Assembly (NCBI GenBank): GCA_002779605.1
Contig: PEWE01000020.1
Span: 62,001-126,000 of the forward strand
Source: Zetaproteobacteria bacterium CG06_land_8_20_14_3_00_59_53
GTDB taxonomy: Bacteria > Pseudomonadota > Zetaproteobacteria > Mariprofundales > Mariprofundaceae
Reading direction: 5' to 3'
Length of the DNA: 64,000 bases
Shown here: piece after piece, positions 48,601 to 57,703 of the stretch
Layout of the letters: every line of letters begins with the position of its first letter
Numbering within the stretch: position 1 is the stretch's first letter
Made by a program: the position numbers and the translations under genes
Notes under the pieces: generated by a model
Told to the model about the DNA's origin: nothing
What the model saw: only the letters and a program-made list of their open reading frames with translations
The model's database searches: none

Positions 48601-48847
48601 ACGTCAGATTCATTTCCGCAGCAATGGCCTTGATCAGATCGATGGAGAAGCCGTCGGCATTGCCATTGCTGTCTACGACTTCATACGGGGGATAATCCAG
48701 CTCGCAGCCAACAGTGATGACGCTTTCCGTCAACGTATTGGCGCGAACTGCAGCGGCTTGGGATGGACGGGGCGCGATCAGGCATGGCAACAGTGCAAAG
48801 AAAAGAAGAATGCCGCCGATGAACGCCTGATACCGAATATTGATCAT
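45659..48847 (-). CDS. hybrid sensor histidine kinase: SBP_bac_3 - TM - PAS x3 - HisKA - HATPase - REC
   Basis: 1062 residues from ATG 48847 (the frame reaches 48919 without a better start). The signal peptide is followed by a periplasmic amino-acid-binding-protein-like domain (TVGCELDYPPYEVVDSNGNADGFSIDLIKAI in part). A transmembrane helix follows, with LIRKTLIGLALLALLLLF near residue 280. Three PAS domains come next, then HisKA (GGIAHNFNN with the phosphoaccepting His), HATPase_c and a C-terminal receiver (ETILLVDDNEMVL, with Asp in LILDVVMPGMGG). It should sense a small periplasmic solute such as an amino acid. The output is not evident; the flagellin cluster lies next to it on the other strand. 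Confidence 0.93.
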   Translation of the reverse strand: MINIRYQAFIGGILLFFALLPCLIAPRPSQAAAVRANTLTESVITVGCELDYPPYEVVDSNGNADGFSIDLIKAIAAEMNLTLRFLVAPWNELRTKLERGAIDALPAVAYSVERDRFLDFGTPYIISHAVIFTRNDASDLNSHDDLRGKEVMVMRGDSTHEYAVSSQLTEKLILTNSFEEAFTLLADGHHDAVIAPELVGLLLQDKLHITNLKHIPGSLDAYGKGYAFAVHQGNEKLLAQLNRGLDLVKASGEYTRIYDKWFSHIMPRENKIGHLIRKTLIGLALLALLLLFNAIWNALLRRKVRQRTNELISSERRFSSIFSQAAIGLTLVDLDGKWLRVNPMLCSIVGYSSDELLQMSFHDITHPDDLGLSSRLYEQMLDGTRNTYSIEKRYFHKDGHTIWVNLTVSLVRDGNDKPEYFVAAIEDINERVKARKKLAEDEKLFRALFQSASDYALVLEVHDDSPPQIIDANDAAFLRHGYSREEMIGQPITLIDRSASSEAFPRRVDMLKKGKVMHFDVEHICKNGTVFSAEAAVQMIQLDGRNICFSIERDITERKMAQARIEMLSQAITQSGEAVIITDAEGYIGFVNPSFTRISGYTENEAMGKTPNILKSGNQKPAFYKDMWAHLIRGEVWQGKVVNRKKSGEFYPAMLTISPVKNSRGEITNFIGLQQDLQSYEELEAQFHQAQKMEAIGTLVGGIAHNFNNDLAGITGNIYLAKRRIAADPAVVDKLEHAEKIAFSAAATIQQLLTFSRKGNVQMHPLSIAPFLKEAFKMHRATLPENIGLQLEMDDADMRIEGDINQLQQMLMNLITNAYDAVEHRDKPEITIRLDRYSADQGFIKQHEHAEAVEYARITISDNGCGISEEHIKHIFEPFYTTKEIGKGTGLGLAMVYGSVSMHGGAVEIASSPDGTTVQVYLPQLLSERPSETPGTEGSIIHGHGETILLVDDNEMVLATGSELLKELGFRVLTAKNGFEAVETYHKHRHSVDMLILDVVMPGMGGIDALEKIREINPDVRVMFATGYDKLRTNAEDISELVISKPFSIKDLTRAIRQTLTG

Positions 48848-49250
48848 GCCGTGTATATCCCCGCTGTTCTGATTATGCCGACGAAAATACCCGATTGAGC
48901 ATAGCAGATTGCATGCCATGCAAGGTCATATACGGTATTCACCACACAGCGTGAACCAGATCTGAATGTGCTTCCTTGCATGGGTTTGCATTTTGCGTGG
49001 CATTGGCCTGTTAATTGCGTTATGGATGTGTCGATCTGTCCGTTTCGGTCATGCTGGCAGTGATGTGTTGGTGTTGAATGAGGTTGTACCGTTTCCGGTT
49101 CGGAGAACACTTGAAAGTTTTTCCTAAAGTCCGGTCGGGTGATGGCGATAGATAGGGCTACGGAAGCGAAATGCTTTCGAACCTGCATATAGCAGGACGT
49201 GGCAGGGCAAGGATGTCGTTCACGTTTCAATACATCTACGGAGAGATAAA
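48848..49250 (+). other. intergenic region between hybrid kinase and flagellin gene
   Basis: About 400 bp between divergent genes. It contains the sigma-28 promoter listed below. No sigma-54 pattern and no further gene were seen. Confidence 0.6.
49125..49151 (+). promoter_or_regulatory. sigma-28 (FliA) promoter for flagellin
   Basis: TAAAGTCC (49125-49132), an 11-nt spacer and GGCGATAG (49144-49151), against the FliA consensus TAAAGTTT-N11-GCCGATAA. The spacer is exact. Confidence 0.75.
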
Positions 49251-50714
49251 ATGGCACTGACAGTCCAAACCAACAATGCGGCCATCACGGCGCTGAAGCA
49301 TTTGAATACCAATACGACCAACATGAACAAGTCCCTGGAGCGGTTGTCTTCCGGTTTCCGCATTAACAATGCGGCCGACGATGCAGCCGGTTTCGCGATT
49401 TCGTCCAAGTTGGATGCGCAGACCAATCGTCTGAAAGCAGCCTCCCTGAATGCATCTCAGGCACAAGCCATGGTGAAAATGGCCGATGCCGGTATTAACG
49501 AGATCCAGAACATGGTCGGCCGCATTCAGGTGCTGGCCACGCAGGCAGCATCCGCCAATAACGCAGGCGAACTGACCAAGCTGAATGCCGAGAGGGTGAA
49601 ACTCGAATCGGCCATCGACAAGATCGCAGCCAGCACGAACTACAACGGTGTGAATCTTCTTGATGGTACCGGAGCTGGTTCCTCCTTCGCCAGCACTTAT
49701 ACTCAAGGTACGGTCAACACCGGCGTTACCAATGCAGTAGTAACTGCTGTTTCCTCGAGTAACCTGAATGCAACCTTCCGTCTGGATTCGGCAGCCAATG
49801 GTAATGTGACCATCACAGATACCGGCGGTACCGCCACCAACTTCGTGGTTACCTTCCAGGCCAACACCACGGTGCATACCACACTGGATGACGGCACGGC
49901 AATTGATCTGACCTTCGGCGATGCACCTTCCGGTGTGGCTTCTTCAACCGCTGGTACTTCCGGCACGGTCGCAGTGACCGGGCAGGATGACTACAGCACG
50001 ACCGGTGCTGTTGCCGCAGCTGATGGTGGCGCATCGATCGGTATCACTTCGACGGTGGTGACTTCCAACGGACAGTCCGAGCAGTACAGCCTGACCTTTG
50101 CCAAGGCAACCGGTATCGTCACGGTGACTGATACGGCTAGTGGCAACACCGTTGGTGTTTCCACGGCCTTCACTTCCACAACGGCTGCCAACCAGAATGT
50201 AACCCTGTCCGACGGTGACGTGATCAACATCGCCTACGCAGGTGCAGCATTCGGTGGCGCAGGCTCACTGGACGGCTTGATCGGTGTACTGACCGTTGGT
50301 TCGAACAACAACGGCGCTCTGTCTTTCCAGGTCGGTGCAGACAACACGGTGGCTAACCAGATTGATGTGAATCTGTCGGCCAACTACTCTGCTTCCTCGC
50401 TCGGCCTCGGTGTCGGTGATCTGACCACACAGTCTAACGCCCAGACCTATTTGGACGCTGCCAAGACTGCCATGGACACACTGATCTCCAACCGTGCCGA
50501 TCTTGGTGCAACAACCAACCAGATCGCTTTCATTCAGGCAAATCTGGCAACCAGCATCGAGCAGGGAATTGCTTCAGTATCGTCCATTCGTGATGCAGAC
50601 ATGGCTGAAGAAATGTCCAGCTTCACGAAGAACCAGATTCTGTCGCAGGCCAGTACCGCAATGTTGGCTCAGGCCAATCAGGCTGCCCAGAACGTTCTGA
50701 CACTGTTCAGGTAA
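49251..50714 (+). CDS. fliC: flagellin
   Basis: 487 residues. N-terminal D0/D1 helices (NNAAITALKHLNTNTTNMNKSLERLSSGFRINNAADDAAG, in pieces) and C-terminal D1/D0 helices (ADMAEEMSSFTKNQILSQASTAMLAQANQAAQNVL, in pieces) are classic. The variable middle (about 140-390) is Thr/Gly/Val-rich and beta-like. No secretion signal peptide, as expected for flagellar type III export. Preceded by GGAGAG and a sigma-28 promoter. Confidence 0.97.
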   Translation: MALTVQTNNAAITALKHLNTNTTNMNKSLERLSSGFRINNAADDAAGFAISSKLDAQTNRLKAASLNASQAQAMVKMADAGINEIQNMVGRIQVLATQAASANNAGELTKLNAERVKLESAIDKIAASTNYNGVNLLDGTGAGSSFASTYTQGTVNTGVTNAVVTAVSSSNLNATFRLDSAANGNVTITDTGGTATNFVVTFQANTTVHTTLDDGTAIDLTFGDAPSGVASSTAGTSGTVAVTGQDDYSTTGAVAAADGGASIGITSTVVTSNGQSEQYSLTFAKATGIVTVTDTASGNTVGVSTAFTSTTAANQNVTLSDGDVINIAYAGAAFGGAGSLDGLIGVLTVGSNNNGALSFQVGADNTVANQIDVNLSANYSASSLGLGVGDLTTQSNAQTYLDAAKTAMDTLISNRADLGATTNQIAFIQANLATSIEQGIASVSSIRDADMAEEMSSFTKNQILSQASTAMLAQANQAAQNVLTLFR

Positions 50715-50728
50715 GCTCTTCCCCAAGT

Positions 50729-50748
50729 CCCCTCCCTTCGGGGAGGGG
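50729..50748 (+). terminator. GC hairpin with TTCG tetraloop after fliC
   Basis: CCCCTCCC (50729-50736), TTCG, GGGAGGGG (50741-50748). The UUCG loop makes it very stable. There is no T-run behind it, so it may protect the fliC mRNA 3' end or dampen read-through into flaG rather than stop transcription. Confidence 0.55.
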
Positions 50749-50782
50749 GCACAGGGAAAATGATATAAGGAGGTAAACAGAC

Positions 50783-51133
50783 ATGATTGAGATCAGTTCG
50801 GTCAATAGCTCTGTGTCATCTCCAGTATCTGCTAAACCTGTGACGCCAGCACCTGTGAAGGTCAGCTCGGATGCGGCCCGACAAGCAATGGCCCAGCAGG
50901 CAAAAGTCAGCGAGGAAAGTATTCGTCAGGCAGTACAGCAGGCGAATATCGAAATCGCTGGAGGCAACGAGAAAGTTGGCTTCGGTTACGAGAAGCGTTT
51001 GGGGCAACTTTATGTTCAGGTCCTGGACAGGGATACCGGAGAGGTAATCAAGGAGATTCCTCCCAAGGAATTCATGGAGCATCAGGCTTTCATGAAGGAA
51101 CTGGCAGGGATTCTTCTGGATCGGAACGCATAA
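50783..51133 (+). CDS. flaG: flagellar protein FlaG
   Basis: 116 residues. A disordered N-terminus is followed by the FlaG core: GFGYEKRLGQLYVQVLDRDTGEVIKEIPPKEF. FlaG affects filament length in several bacteria. GGAGG lies before the ATG; fliD begins 4 nt downstream of its stop. Confidence 0.93.
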   Translation: MIEISSVNSSVSSPVSAKPVTPAPVKVSSDAARQAMAQQAKVSEESIRQAVQQANIEIAGGNEKVGFGYEKRLGQLYVQVLDRDTGEVIKEIPPKEFMEHQAFMKELAGILLDRNA

Positions 51134-51137
51134 CAAA

Positions 51138-53483
51138 ATGGCTGGCATTTCCAGTATATCCGGTCTGGTAGCCGGCTTTGATACCAAGGGGGCTGTCGAG
51201 GAGCTTCTCAAGCCACAGCAGAATCGAATCGACAGCCTTACCCTTCAGCAAACAAATGAATCCATCAAGCAGGAAGAACTGACGAATTTCAATGGCATGG
51301 TGCAGCAACTGCGCAATACCGCGATTGCCATGTCGACCACTACGAATTTTTATTCCTATACAGCTTCCTTAAGCAGTAGTTCCAGTGTGCCGGCAGTCAG
51401 CCTGCTCTCGGTGAGCGGCACCAACTCGGTTTCCGTGGGCAACCACACCATCAAGATCAATAAGCTTGCACTGGCACAGCGCGATTCTTCTTCCGCAGCC
51501 GTCCAGAGCAGTGCAGGAACAGCAGCAAGCAGTGATACCGCAGCACTGGGCCTGAGCGGAAGTTTCACAGTGGCTGGTGCCACCGTGACGGTAACAGCCG
51601 CCGATTCTTTGCAGGATATCGCCACGAGCATCAATCAACTGAATACCGGAAGCACCGCGACCGGCGTTACTGCCTCGATTATCAAAGCGGGAACGAGTGA
51701 CTACCGGTTGGTATTCACGGCAGGTACCACAGGTGCCGCCAACAGTTTTGCTCTTGCCGGAGCAGACCTGAGCAATGGGGCTGCACTTGGCAAGCTGAAC
51801 CTTTCAGCTCCCACTTCGTTGCAACTAGCTCAGGATGCTGAAGTCATTATTGATGGCCTGACCATCACCCGCGACGGCAACAGCATCAGCGATGCGCTTT
51901 CCGGTGTGACCATGGATTTGCTGCAGGCCGATCCGGCCACGACATTATCGATGAATGTTGCCATTGATACGGCCGCGCTTCGCAGCAATGTGCAGGCATT
52001 TGTAGATGATTACAACTCGGTTCAGGACTACATCAATGCGCAGTTTGTCGTTGATACCAAGACCGGAAATTCGGGCGTTCTGGCCGGGGATATTACCCTG
52101 CGTTCCGTGCAGACGGCCTTGTATTCATCGCTGCTGCAAACAGTCCCCGGGCTGGCTTCGGATCGCAACAGTATGGTTAAGATCGGTGTGGAGCCGGATA
52201 GTACAGGGCATATGGTGATCAATGAGAACCTGTTTGATGCCTTTGTGAACACTGCTCCGGATGCTGTGCGCGATGTGTTTGTCGCGCAGGGAACGAGTTC
52301 AAACAGGGATCTGGAGTTTCTGGTCAATGGCCTGAATACCCCGTCGGGTACCTATTCGATGAACATCACGGCAGCCGCTGCCCGTGCCGAGCTGAGCGGC
52401 ACGAATGATGTGTTGAATCACACTCTCGGTTCCTTTACCGGTGCGCTGGACGATGTGGTCTCAATTACCGAAACCAGCGGCAGCCGTCTAGCCACAGTGA
52501 CTCTTGGCGCAGCCATGAATCAGAGCGGTATCATCGATGCGTTGAACGCCGAATTCGACACCATGTATACCGAACAGCATCAACTGGCCACGGCACTGAC
52601 TGTAACCGGCCCCGTTGCTGCGATCGGCAGCAGCACCTTTTCCCAGCTCGGGCTGGGCACGCTAGCCGGTGATACCATCAGCATCAGCGGCACGAACCGA
52701 ATCGGCGGGGCCATCAGCGGCACGTTTACCGTGCTGAATCCTGCAACCGATACCCTGAGCAGTCTGTTCAATGCGATTCAGTCGGCATTCAATCAGCAGG
52801 TGGTGGCTGGTATCGATGGCACAGGTCATGTGATTCTCACTGATTCTGAAAGCGGCGATAGCCAGTTGAGCTTCACGCTCACGGCTAACAACCAGGGAGG
52901 CGGAACCCTTTCCTTCGGTGCCGATTCGGTGCAGGTCGAAGGACGTAATACGCTGGGTCTTGAAGCGCTGGCATCCGGCACCGGAGTGCAGATCCGCAGC
53001 AAAAGCTGGGGTGCATCGGCAGGGTATACGATTTCGCAAAGTGTGGACGGGCTCGGTATTACCAATCAGACCGTGGCCGGCGTGGATGTGGCAGGCACCA
53101 TTAACGGGCTTGCAGCCAGCGGCAGCGGCCAGGGGCTCACGGGCTCGACCGGCGCAGTAGATGGCATGACCTTTTTATACAGCGGTACGGCAACCGGTGC
53201 GGTCGGCGATGTGGTGGTTGGCGTCGGTGTGGCAGCGATGTTTGAAGGTTCGCTGGATTATTTTTCCAATCCATTCAGCGGAGCGGTTCAGAGCTCCATT
53301 GCCCAGTTGCAGACCACGTACGATTCGCTGGGTAAAATGATCACCGATGTGCAGATGCAGATGGAAATGAGGCGTACAGAGCTGACGAAATCGTTTGCGA
53401 GCATGGAGACGGCTATGGCTAACATGCAATCACTAGGCAGTTTTCTCACCCAGTTCGTGAACTCTAAGAATTCCAATAATTGA
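51138..53483 (+). CDS. fliD: flagellar hook-associated protein 2 (filament cap) FliD
   Basis: 781 residues, on the long side for FliD. N-terminal region SSISGLVAGFDTKGAVEELLKPQQNRID, the central Thr/Ser/Gly-rich beta domains, and a C-terminal helical end (QLQTTYDSLGKMITDVQMQMEMRRTELTKSFASMETAMANMQSLGSFL, in parts) are diagnostic. Caps the growing filament and folds flagellin monomers. Confidence 0.95.
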   Translation: MAGISSISGLVAGFDTKGAVEELLKPQQNRIDSLTLQQTNESIKQEELTNFNGMVQQLRNTAIAMSTTTNFYSYTASLSSSSSVPAVSLLSVSGTNSVSVGNHTIKINKLALAQRDSSSAAVQSSAGTAASSDTAALGLSGSFTVAGATVTVTAADSLQDIATSINQLNTGSTATGVTASIIKAGTSDYRLVFTAGTTGAANSFALAGADLSNGAALGKLNLSAPTSLQLAQDAEVIIDGLTITRDGNSISDALSGVTMDLLQADPATTLSMNVAIDTAALRSNVQAFVDDYNSVQDYINAQFVVDTKTGNSGVLAGDITLRSVQTALYSSLLQTVPGLASDRNSMVKIGVEPDSTGHMVINENLFDAFVNTAPDAVRDVFVAQGTSSNRDLEFLVNGLNTPSGTYSMNITAAAARAELSGTNDVLNHTLGSFTGALDDVVSITETSGSRLATVTLGAAMNQSGIIDALNAEFDTMYTEQHQLATALTVTGPVAAIGSSTFSQLGLGTLAGDTISISGTNRIGGAISGTFTVLNPATDTLSSLFNAIQSAFNQQVVAGIDGTGHVILTDSESGDSQLSFTLTANNQGGGTLSFGADSVQVEGRNTLGLEALASGTGVQIRSKSWGASAGYTISQSVDGLGITNQTVAGVDVAGTINGLAASGSGQGLTGSTGAVDGMTFLYSGTATGAVGDVVVGVGVAAMFEGSLDYFSNPFSGAVQSSIAQLQTTYDSLGKMITDVQMQMEMRRTELTKSFASMETAMANMQSLGSFLTQFVNSKNSNN

Positions 53484-53549
53484 TTCAGGAATTATTTTAA
53501 GTTGGCCGACTATCCGGCGATAAGTAACTAGAGAAAACAGGAGGTTACC

Positions 53550-53948
53550 ATGACCGGATACAAGGCTTATCAGGGAAATCAGGTGGAAGGCTCCGGGCCT
53601 CTCGGATTGGTGTTGCTTACCTATGAAGCGCTGTATAAGTCACTCGGACATGCCATGCGTGCTATCGAGGCAGGCGATATGAGCGCCGAGGTTGATCATA
53701 CCGGTCGCGCCATCGAAGCCATCATCGAGCTTTCCACCAGCCTGGATGGTGAAAACGGCGGGCAGATCGCCGCATCCCTTGCCTCCATCTATGCCTATAT
53801 GATCCGCAGGCTGAATGAGGGCATGTGCTCCTGTTCGCCGAAGGCTGTGCAGGAAGTCGCCGGTCTGGTGCAGACGCTGCGCGAAGGCTGGCAGGGCATT
53901 GAGGATCGTCAGGGCGGGCAGCGGAAGCTGCAGGCGGTGGGCGGCTGA
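53550..53948 (+). CDS. fliS: flagellar export chaperone FliS
   Basis: 132 residues. GYKAYQGNQVEG, PLGLVLLTYEALYKSLGHAMRAIE and the later ASLASIYAYMIRRLNEG are typical of the FliS four-helix bundle that binds the flagellin C-terminus before export. AGGAGG precedes the ATG. Ends in a TGATG overlap with the next gene. Confidence 0.93.
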   Translation: MTGYKAYQGNQVEGSGPLGLVLLTYEALYKSLGHAMRAIEAGDMSAEVDHTGRAIEAIIELSTSLDGENGGQIAASLASIYAYMIRRLNEGMCSCSPKAVQEVAGLVQTLREGWQGIEDRQGGQRKLQAVGG

Positions 53949-54238
53949 TGGCTTTGGGTGAATACATCGGGGCTTCGCGCGATGCCATTGCTGCGGTACG
54001 TCAGGTTGTGGCGCGCAGCGACTGGAAGCGGCTGGATGTGGCTGTAGAATTCTACGGTGAAGCCTTTTCCCGTCTGCGTCATTATCTGGAGCGTTTCGGC
54101 ATGAGCGAGGCTAATGAGAGCGAAATCGCCGCATTGCGCCAGTTGGATATCATGCATCGCAAGGTGATGCGGCAACTGACATGGCATATGCGGCATACCG
54201 AGGAAGATCTGGAAACCATCGGCAAACTGATTCGTTAG
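53948..54238 (+). CDS. small helical protein in FliT position
   Basis: 96 residues, predicted almost wholly alpha-helical. It overlaps the fliS stop by TGATG, so translation is coupled. No clear sequence signature is visible. Its place and size suggest a FliT-like chaperone for FliD, but this is inference from context. Ends before a convergent phosphomannomutase. Confidence 0.7.
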   Translation: MALGEYIGASRDAIAAVRQVVARSDWKRLDVAVEFYGEAFSRLRHYLERFGMSEANESEIAALRQLDIMHRKVMRQLTWHMRHTEEDLETIGKLIR

Positions 54239-54250
54239 AGATTCTTTCTC

Positions 54251-55630
54251 CTAGGCCTGAGCGGACAGCCAGCCCTCAAGCAAGGAGCGTATCTCATCCA
54301 GTCGGGATTGTGTCTCGGCTTCGCAGCGCAGCACCAGTGCGGGCTGGGTGTTGGAAGCGCGCAGCAGGCCCCAGCCATCATCGAATTCCAGCCGCATGCC
54401 GTCCACATCGATCATCATATGACCCTGTGCGGCGAACCATGCGCTGGCCTCGTCGATCAAGGCGAATTTGCGCTCCTCGGCGCAGTCGATGCGCATCTCC
54501 GTGGTGCTGAACGAGGGCGGTACATCGGCCAGCAGGGCCGAGAGCGGCTTATCCTGCGCAGCAAGCAATTGCATCAGGCGGGCTCCCGCATAGGTGGCAT
54601 CGTCGAAGCCGTAATAGCGGTCCGCAAAGAAGATATGGCCGCTCATCTCGCCGGCCAGCAAGGCCCCTGTCTCTTTCATCTTGGCCTTGATCGGGGAATG
54701 TCCGGTGCGCCACATGATGCCCGTGCCGCCGCGTTGTTCGATATCGGCATACAGCCGGCGCGAGCTTTTCACTTCCGAAATGACAGTGGCTCCCGGATGG
54801 TCGCGCAGCACATCGCGTGCGATCAACAGCAGCAGCATATCCCCCCAGATCACCTGACCCTTCTCATCCACCACACCGATGCGGTCGCCGTCGCCGTCGA
54901 AGGCGATACCCAGATCGGCCTTGTGCTCCAGTACGCTTTTCTTCAGTGCTGCAAGATTCTCTTCCACCGTGGGGTCGGGATGGTGGTTCGGAAAGCGTCC
55001 GTCCGGATTGCAGAACAGTTCGATGACCTCGCAACGTCCGTCCGGGCACAGGGCGCGGTAAAGCGGGGCGGCGATCATGCCGGTCGGCCCGTTGCCGGCG
55101 TCGATGACCACCCTGAGAGGGCGGCGCAATTGCATGTCGTTCGAGACATATTCGTGGTAGGCGCGGCAGATGTCCTGCTGGCGGACATGTCCGGGCTTTG
55201 CAGGCTTTGCTTCAGGGGCTGCTTCCATGTTCTGCATCAGCTGCTGGATGTCGTCGCCGTGCAGGCTTTCTTTGCCGCGCATCAGTTTGAAGCCGTTGTA
55301 GGGTGCCGGATTGTGGCTGGCGGTGACCATCACGCAGCCTGCGGCGTGTTCATGGAACACAGCGAAATAGGCCAGCGGGGAAGGCACCATGCCGATATCC
55401 AGCACATCGCGTCCGGCATCGGTCAGGCCATGGATCACCGCCTGCAGCAGCTCCGGGCCGGAAAGCCGCGCATCGCGGCCGACCACCACGCGACCGGAGT
55501 CCGATAACATGCCGGCGAATGCCCAGCCCAGTCGATAGGCCAGCTCCACGGTGATTTCCTTGCCTGCGATGCCGCGGATATCGTATTCGCGAAAGGCATG
55601 ATGCGGGATGGTCAGTTCGGGTGAGGGCAT
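54251..55630 (-). CDS. phosphomannomutase/phosphoglucomutase (AlgC/ManB type)
   Basis: 459 residues of the alpha-D-phosphohexomutase family. All four signatures are visible: TASHNP with the phosphoserine S105, the metal loop DGDGDR, GEMSGH for sugar binding, and the C-terminal phosphate-binding RASNTQP. Length and motifs fit AlgC-type dual-specificity enzymes making sugar-1-phosphates for polysaccharides and LPS. It faces rep divergently. Confidence 0.94.
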   Translation of the reverse strand: MPSPELTIPHHAFREYDIRGIAGKEITVELAYRLGWAFAGMLSDSGRVVVGRDARLSGPELLQAVIHGLTDAGRDVLDIGMVPSPLAYFAVFHEHAAGCVMVTASHNPAPYNGFKLMRGKESLHGDDIQQLMQNMEAAPEAKPAKPGHVRQQDICRAYHEYVSNDMQLRRPLRVVIDAGNGPTGMIAAPLYRALCPDGRCEVIELFCNPDGRFPNHHPDPTVEENLAALKKSVLEHKADLGIAFDGDGDRIGVVDEKGQVIWGDMLLLLIARDVLRDHPGATVISEVKSSRRLYADIEQRGGTGIMWRTGHSPIKAKMKETGALLAGEMSGHIFFADRYYGFDDATYAGARLMQLLAAQDKPLSALLADVPPSFSTTEMRIDCAEERKFALIDEASAWFAAQGHMMIDVDGMRLEFDDGWGLLRASNTQPALVLRCEAETQSRLDEIRSLLEGWLSAQA

Positions 55631-55732
55631 CGAATGAGTATATACGCGGGGGCCTGCTGCTCAAGCCTTGCTGCCCGGGGCTTGCTGCTTGGGACTTGCT
55701 GTGGGCCGCGCAGGCAATAGATTCGCCTGCCC

Positions 55733-57703
55733 ATGTCCGCCAAGCCATTCAACACCCATCAACTCAACGACGCGCAATACGAGGCCGTATTCTATCGCGG
55801 CGGACCGCTGCTGGTGCTGGCCGGTGCAGGCTCCGGCAAGACCCGCGTGATCACCGAGCGCATCGCTGCGCTTGTGGAACGCGATGTGCCGCCGGATGCG
55901 ATCACCGCCGTGACATTCACCAACAAGGCAGCCAAGGAGATGCGCGAAAGGTTGTCTGCACGCTTGCGAGACAAGGTCGAGGAACTGCGTATCTGCACCT
56001 TCCACGCGCTCGGTCTGGCTATGCTGCGCCGCGATGCCGGACATTTTAACCGGCGTGCGAATCTCTCCGTGTTCGCCGGTGGCGAGCAGCGCGGTGTGCT
56101 GCGCAGTGTGTTGCAGGACATGCGCTTGCCGGCGGATGCCAAACAGGTGGACACGGTGCTCGGGCGGATCTCGCAACTGAAGAACGGCATGCTGGGAACG
56201 GAGATGGGACTCGGCCCGGTGCGTGATCGCTACGATGCCCTTCTTGAGCGCATGAATGCCGTGGATTTCGACGATCTGCTGATCCTGCCGCTGCGTCTGC
56301 TGCGTGAGGATGCATCCGCGCTGGCCTGGTGGCGCGAGCGCTGCCGGCATTTTCTGGTGGATGAATATCAGGATTCCAGCCGTGTGCAGTACGATTTCCT
56401 TCGCCTGCTGGTGCCGCCGAATGGCAATCTCACCGTGGTGGGCGACGACGATCAGTCCATCTACGGCTGGCGCGGCGCGGAGGTCAGCAATTTGTTCCAG
56501 CTGGATAAGGACTACACCGGTCTGAAGGTGGTGCGGCTGGAGGAGAACTACCGCTCCACGGCTGCCATCCTGAATGCCGCGAACGCCCTGATCTGCAACA
56601 ACAGCCAGCGGTTGGGCAAGGTACTGCGTTCGAATATCGGGCGCGGCAGGCCCACACGCATCTGGGAGGCGGCTACACCTGAGGATGAAGCCGAACGTGT
56701 GGTCAGCGATATGGTCGCACGGCATGCCACGGAGGATTCCGGCTGGGGTGATTTCTGCGTGCTCTACCGTGCCTCCTATCAGTCCCGTCCGATGGAGTTG
56801 GCGCTGCGTGAACGCGGCGTGCCCTATCATTTGAGCGGCGGGCTTTCCTTCTTCGACCGTGCCGAGGTGAGCGATGTGCTGGCCTATCTGCGGCTGGCGG
56901 CCAACGGGGACGACGATCTGGCCTTTATGCGCGCCATTTCAAGGCCGCGTCGCGGTATCGGCGACAAGGCGCTGGGCAATCTAGGCCAGTTTGCCGGAGA
57001 GCATCGCTGTTCTCTGCTCGAGGCCTGTCTGCATGATGACTTCGCGCATCCGAAGAAGGCCGCACTGGTGGAATTCTCTGCCATGATGGTACGCGCCGGT
57101 CATCGGTTCAGCCATGGCGAGCCGGATGAGGCCTTCGACGAGATGATGGCGGAATCGGGCCTGAGCGATTCCATCGAGAACGATGCGCAGGATGATAAGG
57201 AACGCGATTCGCGTCTGGGCAACGTCTCAGAGATCCGCCGCTGGTGGCTGGGGCATGCGGAGAAGGGCGGTAAGTCCGCAGCGCTGGCCGATTTCATCCA
57301 GCGCCTGGCCCTGCTGGCCGACCGCGATGAGGAGCCGGGCAGCGATGTGGTGCGCCTGATGACCGTGCATGCAGCGAAGGGTCTTGAGTTCAACCATGTG
57401 TATGTGATCGGCATGGAAGAGGGCAGTTTTCCGCACAAGAATGCCGTCGAGGAACAGCGCCTGGAGGAAGAGCGAAGGCTGATGTATGTGGCCGTCACCC
57501 GCGCGCGTTTCCATCTCACCCTGAGCTGTTCGAAGAAGCGCAAGCGCTACGGTCAGACCGAGTCGCAGGCCCCGTCACCCTTTCTCACCGAGCTGGGCGG
57601 AGAATTCACCACCTGGGTGGACAAGGAGCCTGATTCAGCCGAGGCGCACGAAGAAATCGAATCGCATATGGAAGCCATGCGCAGGCGGCTGGGGATCATA
57701 TAG
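55733..57703 (+). CDS. rep: ATP-dependent DNA helicase Rep (UvrD/Rep family, SF1A)
   Basis: 656 residues. Motifs: QYEAV (Q motif), GAGSGKT (Walker A), TFTNKAAKEMRERL (Ia), VDEYQDSSRVQYD (II), GDDDQSIYGWRGA (III), LEENYRST (IV), VRLMTVHAAKGLEF (V) and EERRLMYVAVTRAR (VI). The length is close to E. coli Rep (673) and lacks the longer UvrD tail, hence Rep over UvrD or PcrA. Confidence 0.9.
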   Translation: MSAKPFNTHQLNDAQYEAVFYRGGPLLVLAGAGSGKTRVITERIAALVERDVPPDAITAVTFTNKAAKEMRERLSARLRDKVEELRICTFHALGLAMLRRDAGHFNRRANLSVFAGGEQRGVLRSVLQDMRLPADAKQVDTVLGRISQLKNGMLGTEMGLGPVRDRYDALLERMNAVDFDDLLILPLRLLREDASALAWWRERCRHFLVDEYQDSSRVQYDFLRLLVPPNGNLTVVGDDDQSIYGWRGAEVSNLFQLDKDYTGLKVVRLEENYRSTAAILNAANALICNNSQRLGKVLRSNIGRGRPTRIWEAATPEDEAERVVSDMVARHATEDSGWGDFCVLYRASYQSRPMELALRERGVPYHLSGGLSFFDRAEVSDVLAYLRLAANGDDDLAFMRAISRPRRGIGDKALGNLGQFAGEHRCSLLEACLHDDFAHPKKAALVEFSAMMVRAGHRFSHGEPDEAFDEMMAESGLSDSIENDAQDDKERDSRLGNVSEIRRWWLGHAEKGGKSAALADFIQRLALLADRDEEPGSDVVRLMTVHAAKGLEFNHVYVIGMEEGSFPHKNAVEEQRLEEERRLMYVAVTRARFHLTLSCSKKRKRYGQTESQAPSPFLTELGGEFTTWVDKEPDSAEAHEEIESHMEAMRRRLGII

